Below, piece by piece: positions 16,967-26,210 of a DNA stretch of 64,000 nucleotides. The notes under the pieces are model-generated. The model ran no database searches and was not told the origin of the DNA. It was given only the letters and a program-made list of their open reading frames with translations. The DNA comes from Halobacillus hunanensis (GTDB lineage: Bacteria; Bacillota; Bacilli; Bacillales; Halobacillaceae). A program made the position numbers and the translations under genes. The first letter of the stretch is position 1, and each line of letters opens with the position of its first letter. The DNA lies in contig NZ_FVZB01000006.1 of NCBI RefSeq assembly GCF_900166655.1, positions 1,302,001 to 1,366,000 on the forward strand, written 5' to 3'.

Positions 16967-17776
16967 ATGGTTCAACATATGAGCCAAAAACGACCCATCG
17001 TTACATATAAAAATGGGCAGTTACAAGAAGTAGAGGATGAAATTGTAACTGAATTTCCTATTACCATTCATATTAACGGCGTAGAGTTTGCCACGATGGT
17101 TTGCACGCCAACTCATCTGGAAGAACTTATTATTGGCTTTTTAGCGTCTGAAGGAGCCATCTTATTTAGAGATGACGTAACAGACCTCATGATTGATGAG
17201 AGCGGCGGCTTTGCCTATGTCACTTTGAAATCTGAAATTAAGACGGACCAGCAGCAGCATTCAAAACGTTTCATTGGCTCCTGTTGCGGGAAAAGCAGAC
17301 AATTTTATTTTCAAAATGATGTTCGAACTGCAAAAACATCAATGACGAAGACTAGACTCAAACCCGAAGATTGCTTGAATCTCATGAAGATGATGCAGAA
17401 AGGTAGTCTTGTTTTTAAGAATACCGGCGGTGTACATAATGCCGCCCTATGTACTCCTTCTAAGATCATAGCAGGGCGTGCTGATATCGGAAGACATAAT
17501 GCAATTGATAAATTATACGGCCATAGTCTTCTGAACAAAATACCAGTCAGAGATAAAGTAATTGTCTTCAGTGGAAGGATCTCATCCGAAATCCTCATAA
17601 AGGCAGCTAAAATTGGCGTAGGTGTTGTTTTATCAAAATCTGCTCCAACTGATCTTGCCATTCAACTCGCGGATGACCTCAATATTACAATGGTCGGTTT
17701 TATCCGCGGGGAATCATTTAACGTGTATTCTCACCCGGAGAGAATATCAAATTATAGTACGGCTGAACAGGAGTAA
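16967..17776 (+). CDS. fdhD: formate dehydrogenase accessory sulfurtransferase FdhD
   Basis: Transfers sulfur from a cysteine desulfurase to the molybdenum cofactor of formate dehydrogenase. The 269-residue protein shows FIGSCCGKSR (C106, C107), where the E. coli protein has CxxC, then NTGGVHNAALC, GRADIGRHNAIDKL and FSGRISSEILIKAAKIG, all FdhD signatures. ATG at 16967 is preferred over an in-frame GTG at 16958, because the AGGGTG site overlaps the latter. No formate dehydrogenase gene is in the window. Confidence 0.9.
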   Translation: MVQHMSQKRPIVTYKNGQLQEVEDEIVTEFPITIHINGVEFATMVCTPTHLEELIIGFLASEGAILFRDDVTDLMIDESGGFAYVTLKSEIKTDQQQHSKRFIGSCCGKSRQFYFQNDVRTAKTSMTKTRLKPEDCLNLMKMMQKGSLVFKNTGGVHNAALCTPSKIIAGRADIGRHNAIDKLYGHSLLNKIPVRDKVIVFSGRISSEILIKAAKIGVGVVLSKSAPTDLAIQLADDLNITMVGFIRGESFNVYSHPERISNYSTAEQE

Positions 17777-17816
17777 AGGAGCCATCCATGTTTGTATAAT
17801 GGATGGCTCCTTTTTA
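17776..17816 (+). terminator. terminator of fdhD
   Basis: AAGGAGCCATCCAT pairs with ATGGATGGCTCCTT, followed by T. It overlaps the fdhD stop codon. Confidence 0.9.
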
Positions 17817-17949
17817 TCACTTAGGGTTAATTCTACACCCTGTTATGAAGAGGATGGGGTGTCTTCACTCTATCTTTTATCGGATTCGGGAATTTCATGA
17901 ATAATGAAAGTATATTTTTATAAAAAGAGCTCACTTATACTGATTTTGG

Positions 17950-18075
17950 TTAGTCTTCTAACATAAGAATATTAGCTCCGAAGAAATGAGGATTTCCGTT
18001 AAAATAAGACCATTCGTTCCCTTGCACTTTTCGTTTGATGCTATTAAAGTATATAATGGTTGAAATCCAGCCTAT
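17950..18075 (-). pseudogene. remnant sharing the tail of the XRE-membrane protein gene
   Basis: The minus-strand frame has no start codon and ends ...HFFGANILMLED-stop. The XRE-type gene at 19366-19827 contains HYFFGTNILMLEDLPEV. Twenty bases, TCTTCTAACATAAGAATATT, are identical at 17954-17973 and 19457-19476, and the match continues imperfectly for about 15 more. This looks like a decayed, partial duplicate. The remnant and the intact gene stand on either side of the dihydrouridine synthase gene. The rest of the 17817-18155 gap shows nothing else. Confidence 0.45.
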
Positions 18076-18155
18076 CTAGGAATAGATAACAACAACATTT
18101 TCACTTTTTAATTTTGGGAACATGTTTTCCCTTAAGGAAAGGGTTCAGATATACT

Positions 18156-19154
18156 ATGAAAGAAAATTTTTGGCATGAGCTTCCACGACCGTTTTTTGTT
18201 TTGGCACCGATGGAAGCTGTGACAGATGTCGTTTTTCGTCATGTCGTGAGTGAAGCAGCGAGACCTGACGTGTTCTTTACAGAGTTTACGAATACAGAAA
18301 GCTACTGCCATCCAAAAGGAAAAGACAGCGTTCGTGGGCGTTTGACGTTCACGGAAGATGAACAGCCGATCGTTGCCCACATCTGGGGAGACAAGCCCGA
18401 ACACTTTCGGGAAATGAGTATCGGTATGGCAGAAATGGGATATCGCGGCGTGGATATAAATATGGGATGTCCTGCGCCGAATGTCGCACCGAAAGGGAAA
18501 GGATGCGGCCTGATCCGGCGCCCGGATGTCGCAGCGGAAATCATCCAGGAAGCCAAAGCAGGAGGGCTGCCCGTCAGTGTGAAGACCCGTCTTGGTTATA
18601 CGAAAGTAGAGGAATGGCGCCACTGGCTTACGCACCTCCTGGAACAGGATATTGCCAATCTTTCCATCCATCTTCGTACGAAAAAAGAAATGAGTAACGT
18701 TGAGGCTCACTGGGAGCTGATTCCGGAGATCAAGAAGCTTCGCGACGAAATAGCCCCTAACACGCTTTTGACGATCAACGGTGATATCCCTGACCGTCAG
18801 AAGGGACTTGAACTAGCAGAAAAGCATGGCGTGGACGGAGTGATGATCGGACGGGGGATTTTCCATAACCCGTTCGCTTTCGAAACAGAGAAGAAAGAGC
18901 ATACCAGTGAAGAACTGCTCGATCTCCTGAGGCTGCAGCTCGACCTTCATGATAAATATTCCGCAGAACTAGAGCCACGGCTATTCAAACCGCTTCGACG
19001 TTTTTTCAAGATTTACGTCCGTGGATTCCGGGGAGCGAGTGAGTTAAGAAATCAGCTGATGAGCACCCAGTCCACCGATGAAGTGCGTGCGTTGCTTGAT
19101 GAGTTTACCGATAAAGATGGAGTGAAAGAAGAGGAAGGTTTTTCTATTTCATAA
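18156..19154 (+). CDS. dus: tRNA-dihydrouridine synthase
   Basis: FMN enzyme that reduces uridine to dihydrouridine in tRNA D loops. The 332-residue TIM-barrel protein shows [12 protein letters not shown] (17-28), the signature [13 protein letters not shown] (98-110), catalytic C117 (GKGCGL) and the FMN phosphate site [12 protein letters not shown] at 18156 is used; an in-frame TTG at 18114 has no clear ribosome site. The coding sequence is visibly richer in G+C (many GCG, CCG, CGC codons) than its neighbours, suggesting transfer from a different source. A gene fragment lies to its left and the related intact gene to its right. Confidence 0.88.
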   Translation: MKENFWHELPRPFFVLAPMEAVTDVVFRHVVSEAARPDVFFTEFTNTESYCHPKGKDSVRGRLTFTEDEQPIVAHIWGDKPEHFREMSIGMAEMGYRGVDINMGCPAPNVAPKGKGCGLIRRPDVAAEIIQEAKAGGLPVSVKTRLGYTKVEEWRHWLTHLLEQDIANLSIHLRTKKEMSNVEAHWELIPEIKKLRDEIAPNTLLTINGDIPDRQKGLELAEKHGVDGVMIGRGIFHNPFAFETEKKEHTSEELLDLLRLQLDLHDKYSAELEPRLFKPLRRFFKIYVRGFRGASELRNQLMSTQSTDEVRALLDEFTDKDGVKEEEGFSIS

Positions 19155-19190
19155 GTAAAGCCGTTTTGTTTGATTGAATTATTCTTAAAG

Positions 19191-19225
19191 GAGAGGAGAG
19201 CCATTTGTGCTTTCCTCTCTTTTTT
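19191..19225 (+). terminator. terminator of dus
   Basis: GAGAGGAGAGC pairs with GCTTTCCTCTC (one mismatch) and is followed by a run of six T. Confidence 0.85.
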
Positions 19226-19365
19226 AAGCTCTCCAATATTTAGATTTGGCATGAAAACACACTAAATCTACTACACTTAAGTTGACGAGAAACAAGCTAG
19301 AGATTGAATTTAAATAATGAAAGTCCAATCATAGTGAACTCTGTTTAGTGAAATAATTTTTTTAA

Positions 19366-19827
19366 TTAAATATATTTATCTTTCAATTGATCACTGCCAA
19401 CGCCACCAATCAACATTAAAGTTAATGGTAAAAAGTTGGATACAACTTCTGGTAAATCTTCTAACATAAGAATATTTGTTCCGAAAAAATAATGTAATGC
19501 GAAAATGATTATTTTTGAAACTAATAAAAAAGCACCTAACAAAAAGACACTATCGAAGAAAACTTTCCACTTTGGGTACTCCAACTTCTTACCATCTTGA
19601 ATCACTTTCTCCTTCAACTCTTCATCGCTCCTTAATAGTTCGTCTATCGTAATACCAAACAAATCACTCAAATCTATGATCACTTCGATATTTGGATAGT
19701 TTTTGCCCGTCTCCCATTTTGAAACGGATTGGCGACTAACATGCATTTTTTCAGCAAGCTCTGTTTGAGACCACCCCTCTTTTTCCCTTTCTCTTTTTAA
19801 TCGTTCACTAAAAAACATATTTCTCAT
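19366..19827 (-). CDS. XRE-family HTH regulator with C-terminal membrane segments
   Basis: A 153-residue protein. Residues 5-62 are a Cro/CI-type helix-turn-helix (SQTELAEKMHVSRQSVSKWETGKNYP), followed by DLFGITIDELLRSDEEL and two hydrophobic segments (about 90-112 and 126-145). Such membrane-linked XRE proteins are common in Bacillaceae and often regulate neighbouring transport or stress genes; no target is evident. AAGGA lies 6 bases before the ATG. Part of its tail is repeated at 17950-18075. Confidence 0.75.
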   Translation of the reverse strand: MRNMFFSERLKREREKEGWSQTELAEKMHVSRQSVSKWETGKNYPNIEVIIDLSDLFGITIDELLRSDEELKEKVIQDGKKLEYPKWKVFFDSVFLLGAFLLVSKIIIFALHYFFGTNILMLEDLPEVVSNFLPLTLMLIGGVGSDQLKDKYI

Positions 19828-20246
19828 CGCCTTTCCTTACAATTTCAGTATTAAAGAATTAGGAGGTGAAGTAAAGCGAGTTCTAGGCGCATCAAGGCGC
19901 AACCCCTAGTTGCCGCCTAAAAAGCACCCATATATATTGAGGGCTACAGGCATTTAATCATATTAAATTTACAGTACATACTCTTTATATACTGATTGAA
20001 TAAATTGATACAAATATGTAAAACAGTTCACAAATTATACAACGATAGATATAAATTGAACAGAAGCCACTATGACCTTACAAGTATCCTACACAATTAT
20101 ATTTTTATAGAATGAAGGAGACTGGGCGTACCCAGTCTCCTTCTGGTTTACTAAAACTTTACATCTATATCGAACCAATTAATTAGTTAAAACAGTAAAA
20201 ATTTTCATTAATTATACTAAACTCCACGGCGACACCTAAACCTCAT
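19828..20246. other. intergenic region with one strong hairpin
   Basis: A-T-rich stretch without a credible gene. It contains the perfect hairpin at 20114-20143 listed separately, and otherwise nothing recognised. Confidence 0.5.
20114..20143. terminator. perfect 13-bp hairpin downstream of rlmH, weak T run
   Basis: GAAGGAGACTGGG and CCCAGTCTCCTTC pair around CGTA. It lies about 100 bases beyond the rlmH stop codon. Neither side has a long T run, so it may be a terminator of modest strength or another palindromic element. Confidence 0.5.
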
Positions 20247-20726
20247 TTATTTATGGTACGGTTCCCCCCGATTAATCTTAAAAGCCCGATAAACTTGCTC
20301 CACCAGCACCAGCCGCATCAACTGATGAGGAAACGTCATTTTAGAAAACGAAAGTCCGAAGTCCCTTCGCTGCAAAACTTCATCACTCAACCCCAGTGAT
20401 CCGCCAATGACAAAGGCGACCTTGCTCTTACCATACGTAGCAAGGTCGTCCATTTTTTTGGCAAATTTCTCCGATGTCAGCTGCTGGCCGTCGATTTCCA
20501 GCGTTATAACATAGCTATCCGTATTGATTTTGCTCAGAATCCGCTCCCCTTCTTTTTGCTTCACTTCAAGCATTTGCGCCTCGCTTAAGTTCTCGGGAGC
20601 CTTTTCATCTGCAACTTCGATCAAATCAACTTTAGCGTAAGGGCCAATTCGTTTTACGTATTCTTGGATGCCTTGTTTCAAGTACTTTTCTTTTAGTTTT
20701 CCAACGGTTATGATGGTGATTTTCAT
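20247..20726 (-). CDS. rlmH: 23S rRNA (pseudouridine1915-N3)-methyltransferase RlmH
   Basis: SPOUT-class methyltransferase of 159 residues that modifies pseudouridine 1915 of 23S rRNA in the assembled ribosome. The fold signatures [27 protein letters not shown] are spread over residues 102-129, and the C-terminal knot [22 protein letters not shown] and RGEPYHK end are family hallmarks. In B. subtilis the orthologue (yydA) also lies beyond the walRK-htrC operon; here the two are separated by ltaE, asnB and an M48 protease gene. Confidence 0.95.
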   Translation of the reverse strand: MKITIITVGKLKEKYLKQGIQEYVKRIGPYAKVDLIEVADEKAPENLSEAQMLEVKQKEGERILSKINTDSYVITLEIDGQQLTSEKFAKKMDDLATYGKSKVAFVIGGSLGLSDEVLQRRDFGLSFSKMTFPHQLMRLVLVEQVYRAFKINRGEPYHK

Positions 20727-20898
20727 GTAGCGTCCTCCGTTAAGATAAATGGTTACCCTTAGTGTACCATGTTGCCGGAGAACCTTTCATAATTTGAGTT
20801 AAAGAACAATCATGTTGAGTACGGGAACAATCCTCTGAGAAGCGGAATAATCCCATGAAGCTACAGGACAATTCCCAGGGCAACCCCCCCCAGCCATC

Positions 20899-22155
20899 TC
20901 ACTCCTTATACTCCTCAAGCATCGAAATCCGCTCCATCATCGTTGGATGGCCGTACCTGAAAAACTTGACGAGAGCGGGCGGATTCACGTCACTTAAGCC
21001 ATTAACGGTTAATTTTTGAAAAGAGCCTACTGCTGCTTTTGGATCCTCGGTCATCTCGATAGCGTATTGATCAGCTGCTTTTTCAGCTCCGCGTGAGATA
21101 GCTAATTCAGCTGGACTTGATGCAAAGGACAATAGAGATAAGATGATAAACAATGCGGGCAGTGAAGAAATATCAGCCACATGTTTCACACCCCAGCCTG
21201 CTCCCCATTTACGAACAACTACATGAAGAACTCGATAGGCAATGTACAAACCAATCAGACTGGAAAAAATGACAGCCGCTAGATTTAAATAAAGATGGTC
21301 CATCACATAATGGCCGATTTCGTGTGCCATAATGAACAACACTTCTTTATCCTTCAGGTTATTTAAGGTCGTATCCCAAAGTACAATGCGCAGGTTCGAA
21401 CCGATCCCATTTACATAAGCATTCATAGCGTTTGTTTCCTCAGACATATTGACCTGGTACACACGTTCAGCAGGAATGTCAGCTTCATCCGCAAGATTAA
21501 GGATCTTTTCCTCTAACATCGGATCATTTAATCTGGAGAAGTCATTGTAAAGCGGATCAATCACGACAGGTTGAATATACATCATAAAGATAAAGAAAGG
21601 GATAAGAAGGAACCAGGCATAGAGCCACCAGCGTTTCGTAAAGCGATTCATCAACCAATATAAAACGGTGATGAGAATAGTCATGATCAATGTCCCGATC
21701 CAGAAACTTAATAGCAGATCCTGCATCCAGCTTGAAAAACTTTGCGTTGAAATGCCGTATGTTACAGAAAGCTTTCGTTCAGCGTAATCGATCGGAAATG
21801 TAAGAATCCATGTAAACGCGGACAATAGTAATACATAAATGGGAATTTTAATGATGGAAAACCGTGAAACTCCTTCACCAAACCGCTTAAAAATTGGGGA
21901 AAGGCCAAAAACAAGCACACCTAAATAAATCAGTGCTTCTAAAGGGATCCCAATAAAAAATAAGAAATCCTTATATCTTGAGAATTCTTGACTCAGTTCA
22001 AGTTCCTTCGCTGTCATAAAGGTTGATGGGTCGGCTGCTGTGCCTTGATAGGCAGCCGGCACTCCTGTACCAGCTATGTGGAACAAATAAAGATAGACGA
22101 GAAAAGCATAAATCGGGAAAAGAACAGCCGTCCACAGCACAAATTTTTTTTTCAT
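20899..22155 (-). CDS. M48 family integral-membrane zinc metallopeptidase (Ste24-like)
   Basis: A 418-residue membrane protease of the M48 (Ste24/CAAX protease-like) family. About seven hydrophobic segments are visible, with the zinc motif HEIGH at 278-282 and a downstream glutamate in RGAEKAADQYA near residue 365. The conserved ETNAMNAYV stretch precedes the active site. Likely roles are membrane-protein quality control or processing, as for HtpX; the exact substrate is unknown. It is a single transcription unit. Confidence 0.85.
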   Translation of the reverse strand: MKKKFVLWTAVLFPIYAFLVYLYLFHIAGTGVPAAYQGTAADPSTFMTAKELELSQEFSRYKDFLFFIGIPLEALIYLGVLVFGLSPIFKRFGEGVSRFSIIKIPIYVLLLSAFTWILTFPIDYAERKLSVTYGISTQSFSSWMQDLLLSFWIGTLIMTILITVLYWLMNRFTKRWWLYAWFLLIPFFIFMMYIQPVVIDPLYNDFSRLNDPMLEEKILNLADEADIPAERVYQVNMSEETNAMNAYVNGIGSNLRIVLWDTTLNNLKDKEVLFIMAHEIGHYVMDHLYLNLAAVIFSSLIGLYIAYRVLHVVVRKWGAGWGVKHVADISSLPALFIILSLLSFASSPAELAISRGAEKAADQYAIEMTEDPKAAVGSFQKLTVNGLSDVNPPALVKFFRYGHPTMMERISMLEEYKE

Positions 22156-22287
22156 CTTTATTTAAGCCTCCGTTCTTTAATACACTCTATACTACTTGTA
22201 CGAGTTCTATTCCTTTTTAGAACCTTCATTCTTTTGTGAGTAGTTTAAGTCATTAATAGGGGCTGTCAGTATAACTGATGACAAAAT

Positions 22288-22320
22288 AAGGTCAGCCCAT
22301 ATGAAGATGGGCTGACCTTT
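22288..22320 (-). terminator. terminator of asnB
   Basis: AAGGTCAGCCCAT pairs with ATGGGCTGACCTT; the minus-strand side runs into TTATTTT. It lies 25 bases after the asnB stop codon. Confidence 0.85.
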
Positions 22321-22344
22321 ACAAATAGGATATTCTTTCAAAAC

Positions 22345-24258
22345 TTAAACCATTATCATCTGTTCAAGTACTTTACTTTCCGTTTCATCTTCTTTCTGCA
22401 GCTCTTCGAAGGAATATACACCTTCTACATAGATCTGATGCCACAGCATAAACACGAGTACCGTCCATATTTTCCTGGAGTAGTCCCCTTTTTGCTGAAC
22501 GTGTGCCTCAAGCAAATCAAGGATGACTGATTTATGAATGAGATGATCTGTTTCGCTTGAAACAATCAGGTTCTTCGCCCAGTCATACAATTCATTCCGC
22601 AGCCAATGGCGAATCGGTACAGGAAAGCCGAGCTTTTTACGATCCAGTACGTGATCCGGAACAATTCCACGGGATGCTTTGCGTAAAATGGACTTCGTTG
22701 TACCGTCAGCAATTTTACTTGCAACTGGTAACTCGCGCGCTACGTTAAACACTTCCTTATCGAGAAAAGGAACACGCAGTTCCAGTGAGTTTGCCATCGT
22801 CATTTTATCCGCTTTTAATAAGATGTCACCGCGCAGCCATGTGTGAATATCAACGTATTGCATTTGGTGAACAGGGTGATCGTTCTCTACGTTTTCATAC
22901 AGACTCTTCGTTAATGATTGATACGTATTGTCCTTGGAAAATTGCTTCAATAAATTTTCCTTCTCACGTTCTTCATACATTTTCGCGTTACCAATATAAC
23001 GATCCTTCAACGGCGTGGTACCACGCTCGAGGAAGCTTTTGCCCCGAACACCTTCAGGCAGCATATGCGCTACTTTTTGCAGGGCTTTTTTTACAACAGG
23101 CGGCATTGAGTCAAATGCCTTTAGTGACTCCGATTCACGATAAATGTTATAGCCGCCGAATAGCTCGTCTGCTCCTTCACCGGATAAAACAACCGTGACG
23201 TGCTTTCTCGCTTCTCGAGCAACAAAATAAAGCGGTACACAGGCTGGGTCTGCTAACGGATCGTCCATGTGCCACATTATTTTAGGCAGCTTCTGAACGT
23301 ATTCCTCAGGTGTTATGATGTATGAATGATTGGTTACGTTTAGTTTATCAGCAGTTTCTTTTGCCACGTCAACTTCTGAATAACCTTCACGCTCAAATCC
23401 TACAGAGAACGTTTTAATGTGTGGATTATATTCTCTGGCGATCGCCACGATGATCGAAGAATCGATCCCGCCGGATAGGAATGAACCGACAGGAACATCA
23501 CTTCGCATGTGAACATCGACAGAATTATATAACGCATCCTGAATTTGTGTAATCATACGATTCTCATCTGTAAGAACGGGTTTGAATGTAGCATGGAAAT
23601 AACGCTCAATGACAAGCGGCTCATCTGGAGTTTTCACAAAATAATGACCCGGTTCCAGTTTCTGAACGCCTTCCGTTAATGTCATCGGTTCAGGGACATA
23701 TTGATAGCTTAAATAGTGCTGCAAAGCCTCAGTATCTACTTGACCGCCTGCTTCAGCCAGACTCTTCTTCTCAGATGCAAAACTTAAAGCATCATCTGTC
23801 TTTGTATAAAACAACGGTTTAATGCCAAACGGGTCACGTGCACCGTACAGTGTCTTCGTTTCCTTGTCCCAAATCAAAATGGCAAACATGCCCCGCAGCT
23901 TACTGAAAGCTTGTTCCTGTTGATCCTGGAATAGGACTGCAATGACCTCTGTGTCCGATTCTGTTTCGAAGGTATAGCCTTTATCCTTCAGCTGCTCACG
24001 AAGTTCTACATAATTATAAACTTCACCGTTAAAGACCATCCAATAGCGATCATTTTCAAATTGAAAGGGTTGATGGCCACTTTCAATATCAATGATACTT
24101 AAGCGCCGAAATCCAAGTGAGATATATTCATCATGGTAATACCCTTCATCATCAGGCCCACGATGCTTAATAAAATTATTCTTTTTACTAAATTGCTGTT
24201 CATATTCCTGATTAACTTGATTTCCTTTTTTGTGTAATATCCCAATAAATCCGCACAT
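22345..24258 (-). CDS. asnB: asparagine synthase (glutamine-hydrolysing)
   Basis: Makes asparagine from aspartate, glutamine and ATP. The 637-residue protein begins MCGFIG, giving the N-terminal nucleophile Cys after Met removal, followed by a class II glutaminase domain (about 1-220, with RGPDDEGYY and VFNGEVYN). The C-terminal synthetase domain holds the PP-loop SGGIDSS near residue 264 and LSGEGADELFGGY. B. subtilis has several paralogues (asnB, asnH, asnO); which one this equals cannot be decided here. No T-box is visible upstream. Confidence 0.9.
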   Translation of the reverse strand: MCGFIGILHKKGNQVNQEYEQQFSKKNNFIKHRGPDDEGYYHDEYISLGFRRLSIIDIESGHQPFQFENDRYWMVFNGEVYNYVELREQLKDKGYTFETESDTEVIAVLFQDQQEQAFSKLRGMFAILIWDKETKTLYGARDPFGIKPLFYTKTDDALSFASEKKSLAEAGGQVDTEALQHYLSYQYVPEPMTLTEGVQKLEPGHYFVKTPDEPLVIERYFHATFKPVLTDENRMITQIQDALYNSVDVHMRSDVPVGSFLSGGIDSSIIVAIAREYNPHIKTFSVGFEREGYSEVDVAKETADKLNVTNHSYIITPEEYVQKLPKIMWHMDDPLADPACVPLYFVAREARKHVTVVLSGEGADELFGGYNIYRESESLKAFDSMPPVVKKALQKVAHMLPEGVRGKSFLERGTTPLKDRYIGNAKMYEEREKENLLKQFSKDNTYQSLTKSLYENVENDHPVHQMQYVDIHTWLRGDILLKADKMTMANSLELRVPFLDKEVFNVARELPVASKIADGTTKSILRKASRGIVPDHVLDRKKLGFPVPIRHWLRNELYDWAKNLIVSSETDHLIHKSVILDLLEAHVQQKGDYSRKIWTVLVFMLWHQIYVEGVYSFEELQKEDETESKVLEQMIMV

Positions 24259-24637
24259 AGGGAATCCTTCTTTCTTTTAGAGAAATTAGCGGGAAGCCTC
24301 GACACACTAGACTCATGTTCTCTTATGGTTATACTCCTAATGTACACATTTCTAATAACTGTATACTGTTTTATATAGGAGAAAGTGTACAGTCCTCATA
24401 TTTTGTCTAATGGTTTCCCAGAACATTTGACTCAAGCAATCTGAAGCTGCTTGTCTATACAGATATTGTACCATGTTTTCTAATACCTGTTATCCTTAAA
24501 TCTGACCATCCAGTGGCCTTAGTGATGTTGAAAGCTTATTCACTAATTAGACCGAAGCTGAAGGCAAAAGGTTTCTTGTATCCTACATTTTTTCGTGAAA
24601 AAATTTGAATTGTGACTATTGATGGTGGAATTTATCT
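24259..24637. other. intergenic region without recognised feature
   Basis: About 380 bases between the asnB start and the ltaE end. It must hold the asnB promoter, but I could not pick a confident one. No gene, T-box or strong terminator is seen. Confidence 0.5.
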
Positions 24638-25666
24638 TTAACGATTGGAAACTAATTGCTCTACACGATTTAGAACAGCTTCTATATCCTCCGCACTCAC
24701 ATCGTAGTTTGTTACGAATCTTACTGTTTCAGGCCCAAATGGCACTGCTAACACGTCGACACCTTTTAAATCGACCAGAAATTCATCAGCTGACTTTCCT
24801 AGGCCAGCTACATTGACTAGAACAATGTTGGTCTCTACCTGTCCTTCCAAACTTAGACCGCCAATTTGGCCAAGACCTGCAGCGAGTCGCCGGGCATGTT
24901 CATGATCTTCCGCTAATCGATCAACCATTTCGGATAAAGCTACTAATCCAGGTGCAGCAACCATACCAACCTGTCTAAGACCGCCTCCCAGACGTTTGCG
25001 CCATTTTCGGGCTTTGTTAATGAATTCATAAGAGCCGGATATGATTGAGCCCATTGGAGCACCGAGCCCTTTTGATAAACAAAACTGAACCGTATCTGCT
25101 TGAGCTGCGTAATGTTCAAGTGATACACCCGACGCCACTGACGCATTGAACAACCTCGCCCCATCCAGATGCACTGGGATCTGGCGTTCGCGAGCCACTT
25201 CATAAATGGCTTGCATATTTCCAAGTGGTACAACAGCTCCTCCGGCTTTATTATGGGTATTCTCCATACAAATAAGGCCGGTTTCTGGAAAATGAATATC
25301 CTCTGGACGGATTGCAGCTCGCACCTCTTCTGAATCCATCGCTCCGCGGTTACCATGAATAGTTCTAGGCTGAACACCAGCGAACGCAGACATTGAAGCC
25401 CCTTCATATAAAAATAGATGAGAATTTGCCTCAAGCAGTACTTCATCACCAGGGTGACAATGTGTTAACACCGCCACCTGATTTCCCTGTGTTCCACTCG
25501 TCACAAATAAAGCGGCTTCTTTACCAAGAAGTTTCGCAGCCATTTCCTCTAACTGGTGAACCGTAGGATCCTCGCCATATACATCATCTCCTACTTCGGC
25601 TTCAAAGGCAGCTTCTCTCATGGCTTGCGTTGGTTTTGTTACTGTATCACTTCGTAAATCGATCAT
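24638..25666 (-). CDS. ltaE: low-specificity L-threonine aldolase
   Basis: PLP enzyme that splits threonine/allo-threonine to glycine and acetaldehyde. Counting from ATG at 25666 it has 342 residues. It starts MIDLRSDTVTKPTQAM, typical of the family, followed by GDDVYGEDPT, the PLP-contact HLDGARLFNA near residue 167 and the PLP lysine in CLSKGLGAP near residue 198. GGGAGG lies 8 bases before this ATG; the longer frame to 25738 has no support. It sits between asnB and the DnaA-box cluster. Confidence 0.9.
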   Translation of the reverse strand: MIDLRSDTVTKPTQAMREAAFEAEVGDDVYGEDPTVHQLEEMAAKLLGKEAALFVTSGTQGNQVAVLTHCHPGDEVLLEANSHLFLYEGASMSAFAGVQPRTIHGNRGAMDSEEVRAAIRPEDIHFPETGLICMENTHNKAGGAVVPLGNMQAIYEVARERQIPVHLDGARLFNASVASGVSLEHYAAQADTVQFCLSKGLGAPMGSIISGSYEFINKARKWRKRLGGGLRQVGMVAAPGLVALSEMVDRLAEDHEHARRLAAGLGQIGGLSLEGQVETNIVLVNVAGLGKSADEFLVDLKGVDVLAVPFGPETVRFVTNYDVSAEDIEAVLNRVEQLVSNR

Positions 25667-25880
25667 ATGTAATTCCTCCCTTATTTCCATCAGTGTACGA
25701 AATAAATTTATTTCAGAACATTCCTTTGACCACAGCATTTAAATTCACAATAATTTCTATATCAAGAGCACAACGAAGAACTCTATAAGACATTTCTCGT
25801 ATGTCGTTAGTAAAGCCGGCTTTATGTCTACGGGGGATGGATATATTTTTTCAGATAACATGTGATTAACTAGCAGGTAT

Positions 25881-26145
25881 TGTGGATAAACGCTAATACT
25901 GCGCCACCACTGTTATTCACATGTGGAAAGCAAGACTAACGAAAATAGTTACCCACAATTGTCCACAGACTTATACACAACTAATATTGATTTACTTTTA
26001 CTAACAGGTTGTCCTAGGCTATGAACAAGTTATCCCCTGAATTTATCCACACCTGTGCATAACTTAAAGTCTATATGGTAGTAGTATATATGTTCGCTAC
26101 CATATATGCTATTTATCCAGAGCTTTATCAACATACTGTGGATAA
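25881..26145. promoter_or_regulatory. DnaA-box cluster (oriC-proximal)
   Basis: Six exact matches to TTATNCACA lie within 265 bases: 25881-25889 (-), 25913-25921 (+), 25971-25979 (+), 26043-26051 (+), 26054-26062 (-) and 26137-26145 (-). One-mismatch copies lie at 25949-25957, 25959-25967, 26113-26121 and 26125-26133. The stretch is intergenic and A-T-rich. It is not oriC itself, because no dnaA or dnaN is adjacent. Clusters like this near the origin in B. subtilis bind DnaA and influence initiation. Confidence 0.85.
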
Positions 26146-26163
26146 ATGTGTATGACTTACCTT

Positions 26164-26205
26164 AAAAAAAGGCGCATGCATTGAATCGATCCATGCATGC
26201 GCCCT
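26164..26205 (-). terminator. terminator of the walR-htrA operon
   Basis: GGCGCATGCAT and ATGCATGCGCC pair; the minus-strand side ends in seven T. It follows the htrA stop codon directly. Confidence 0.9.
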
Positions 26206-26210
26206 CATTT

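Noticed and set aside
25881-26145. DnaA-box cluster as the replication origin itself
   Set aside because: No dnaA, dnaN or rpmH is adjacent, and gene order places oriC beyond noc to the right.
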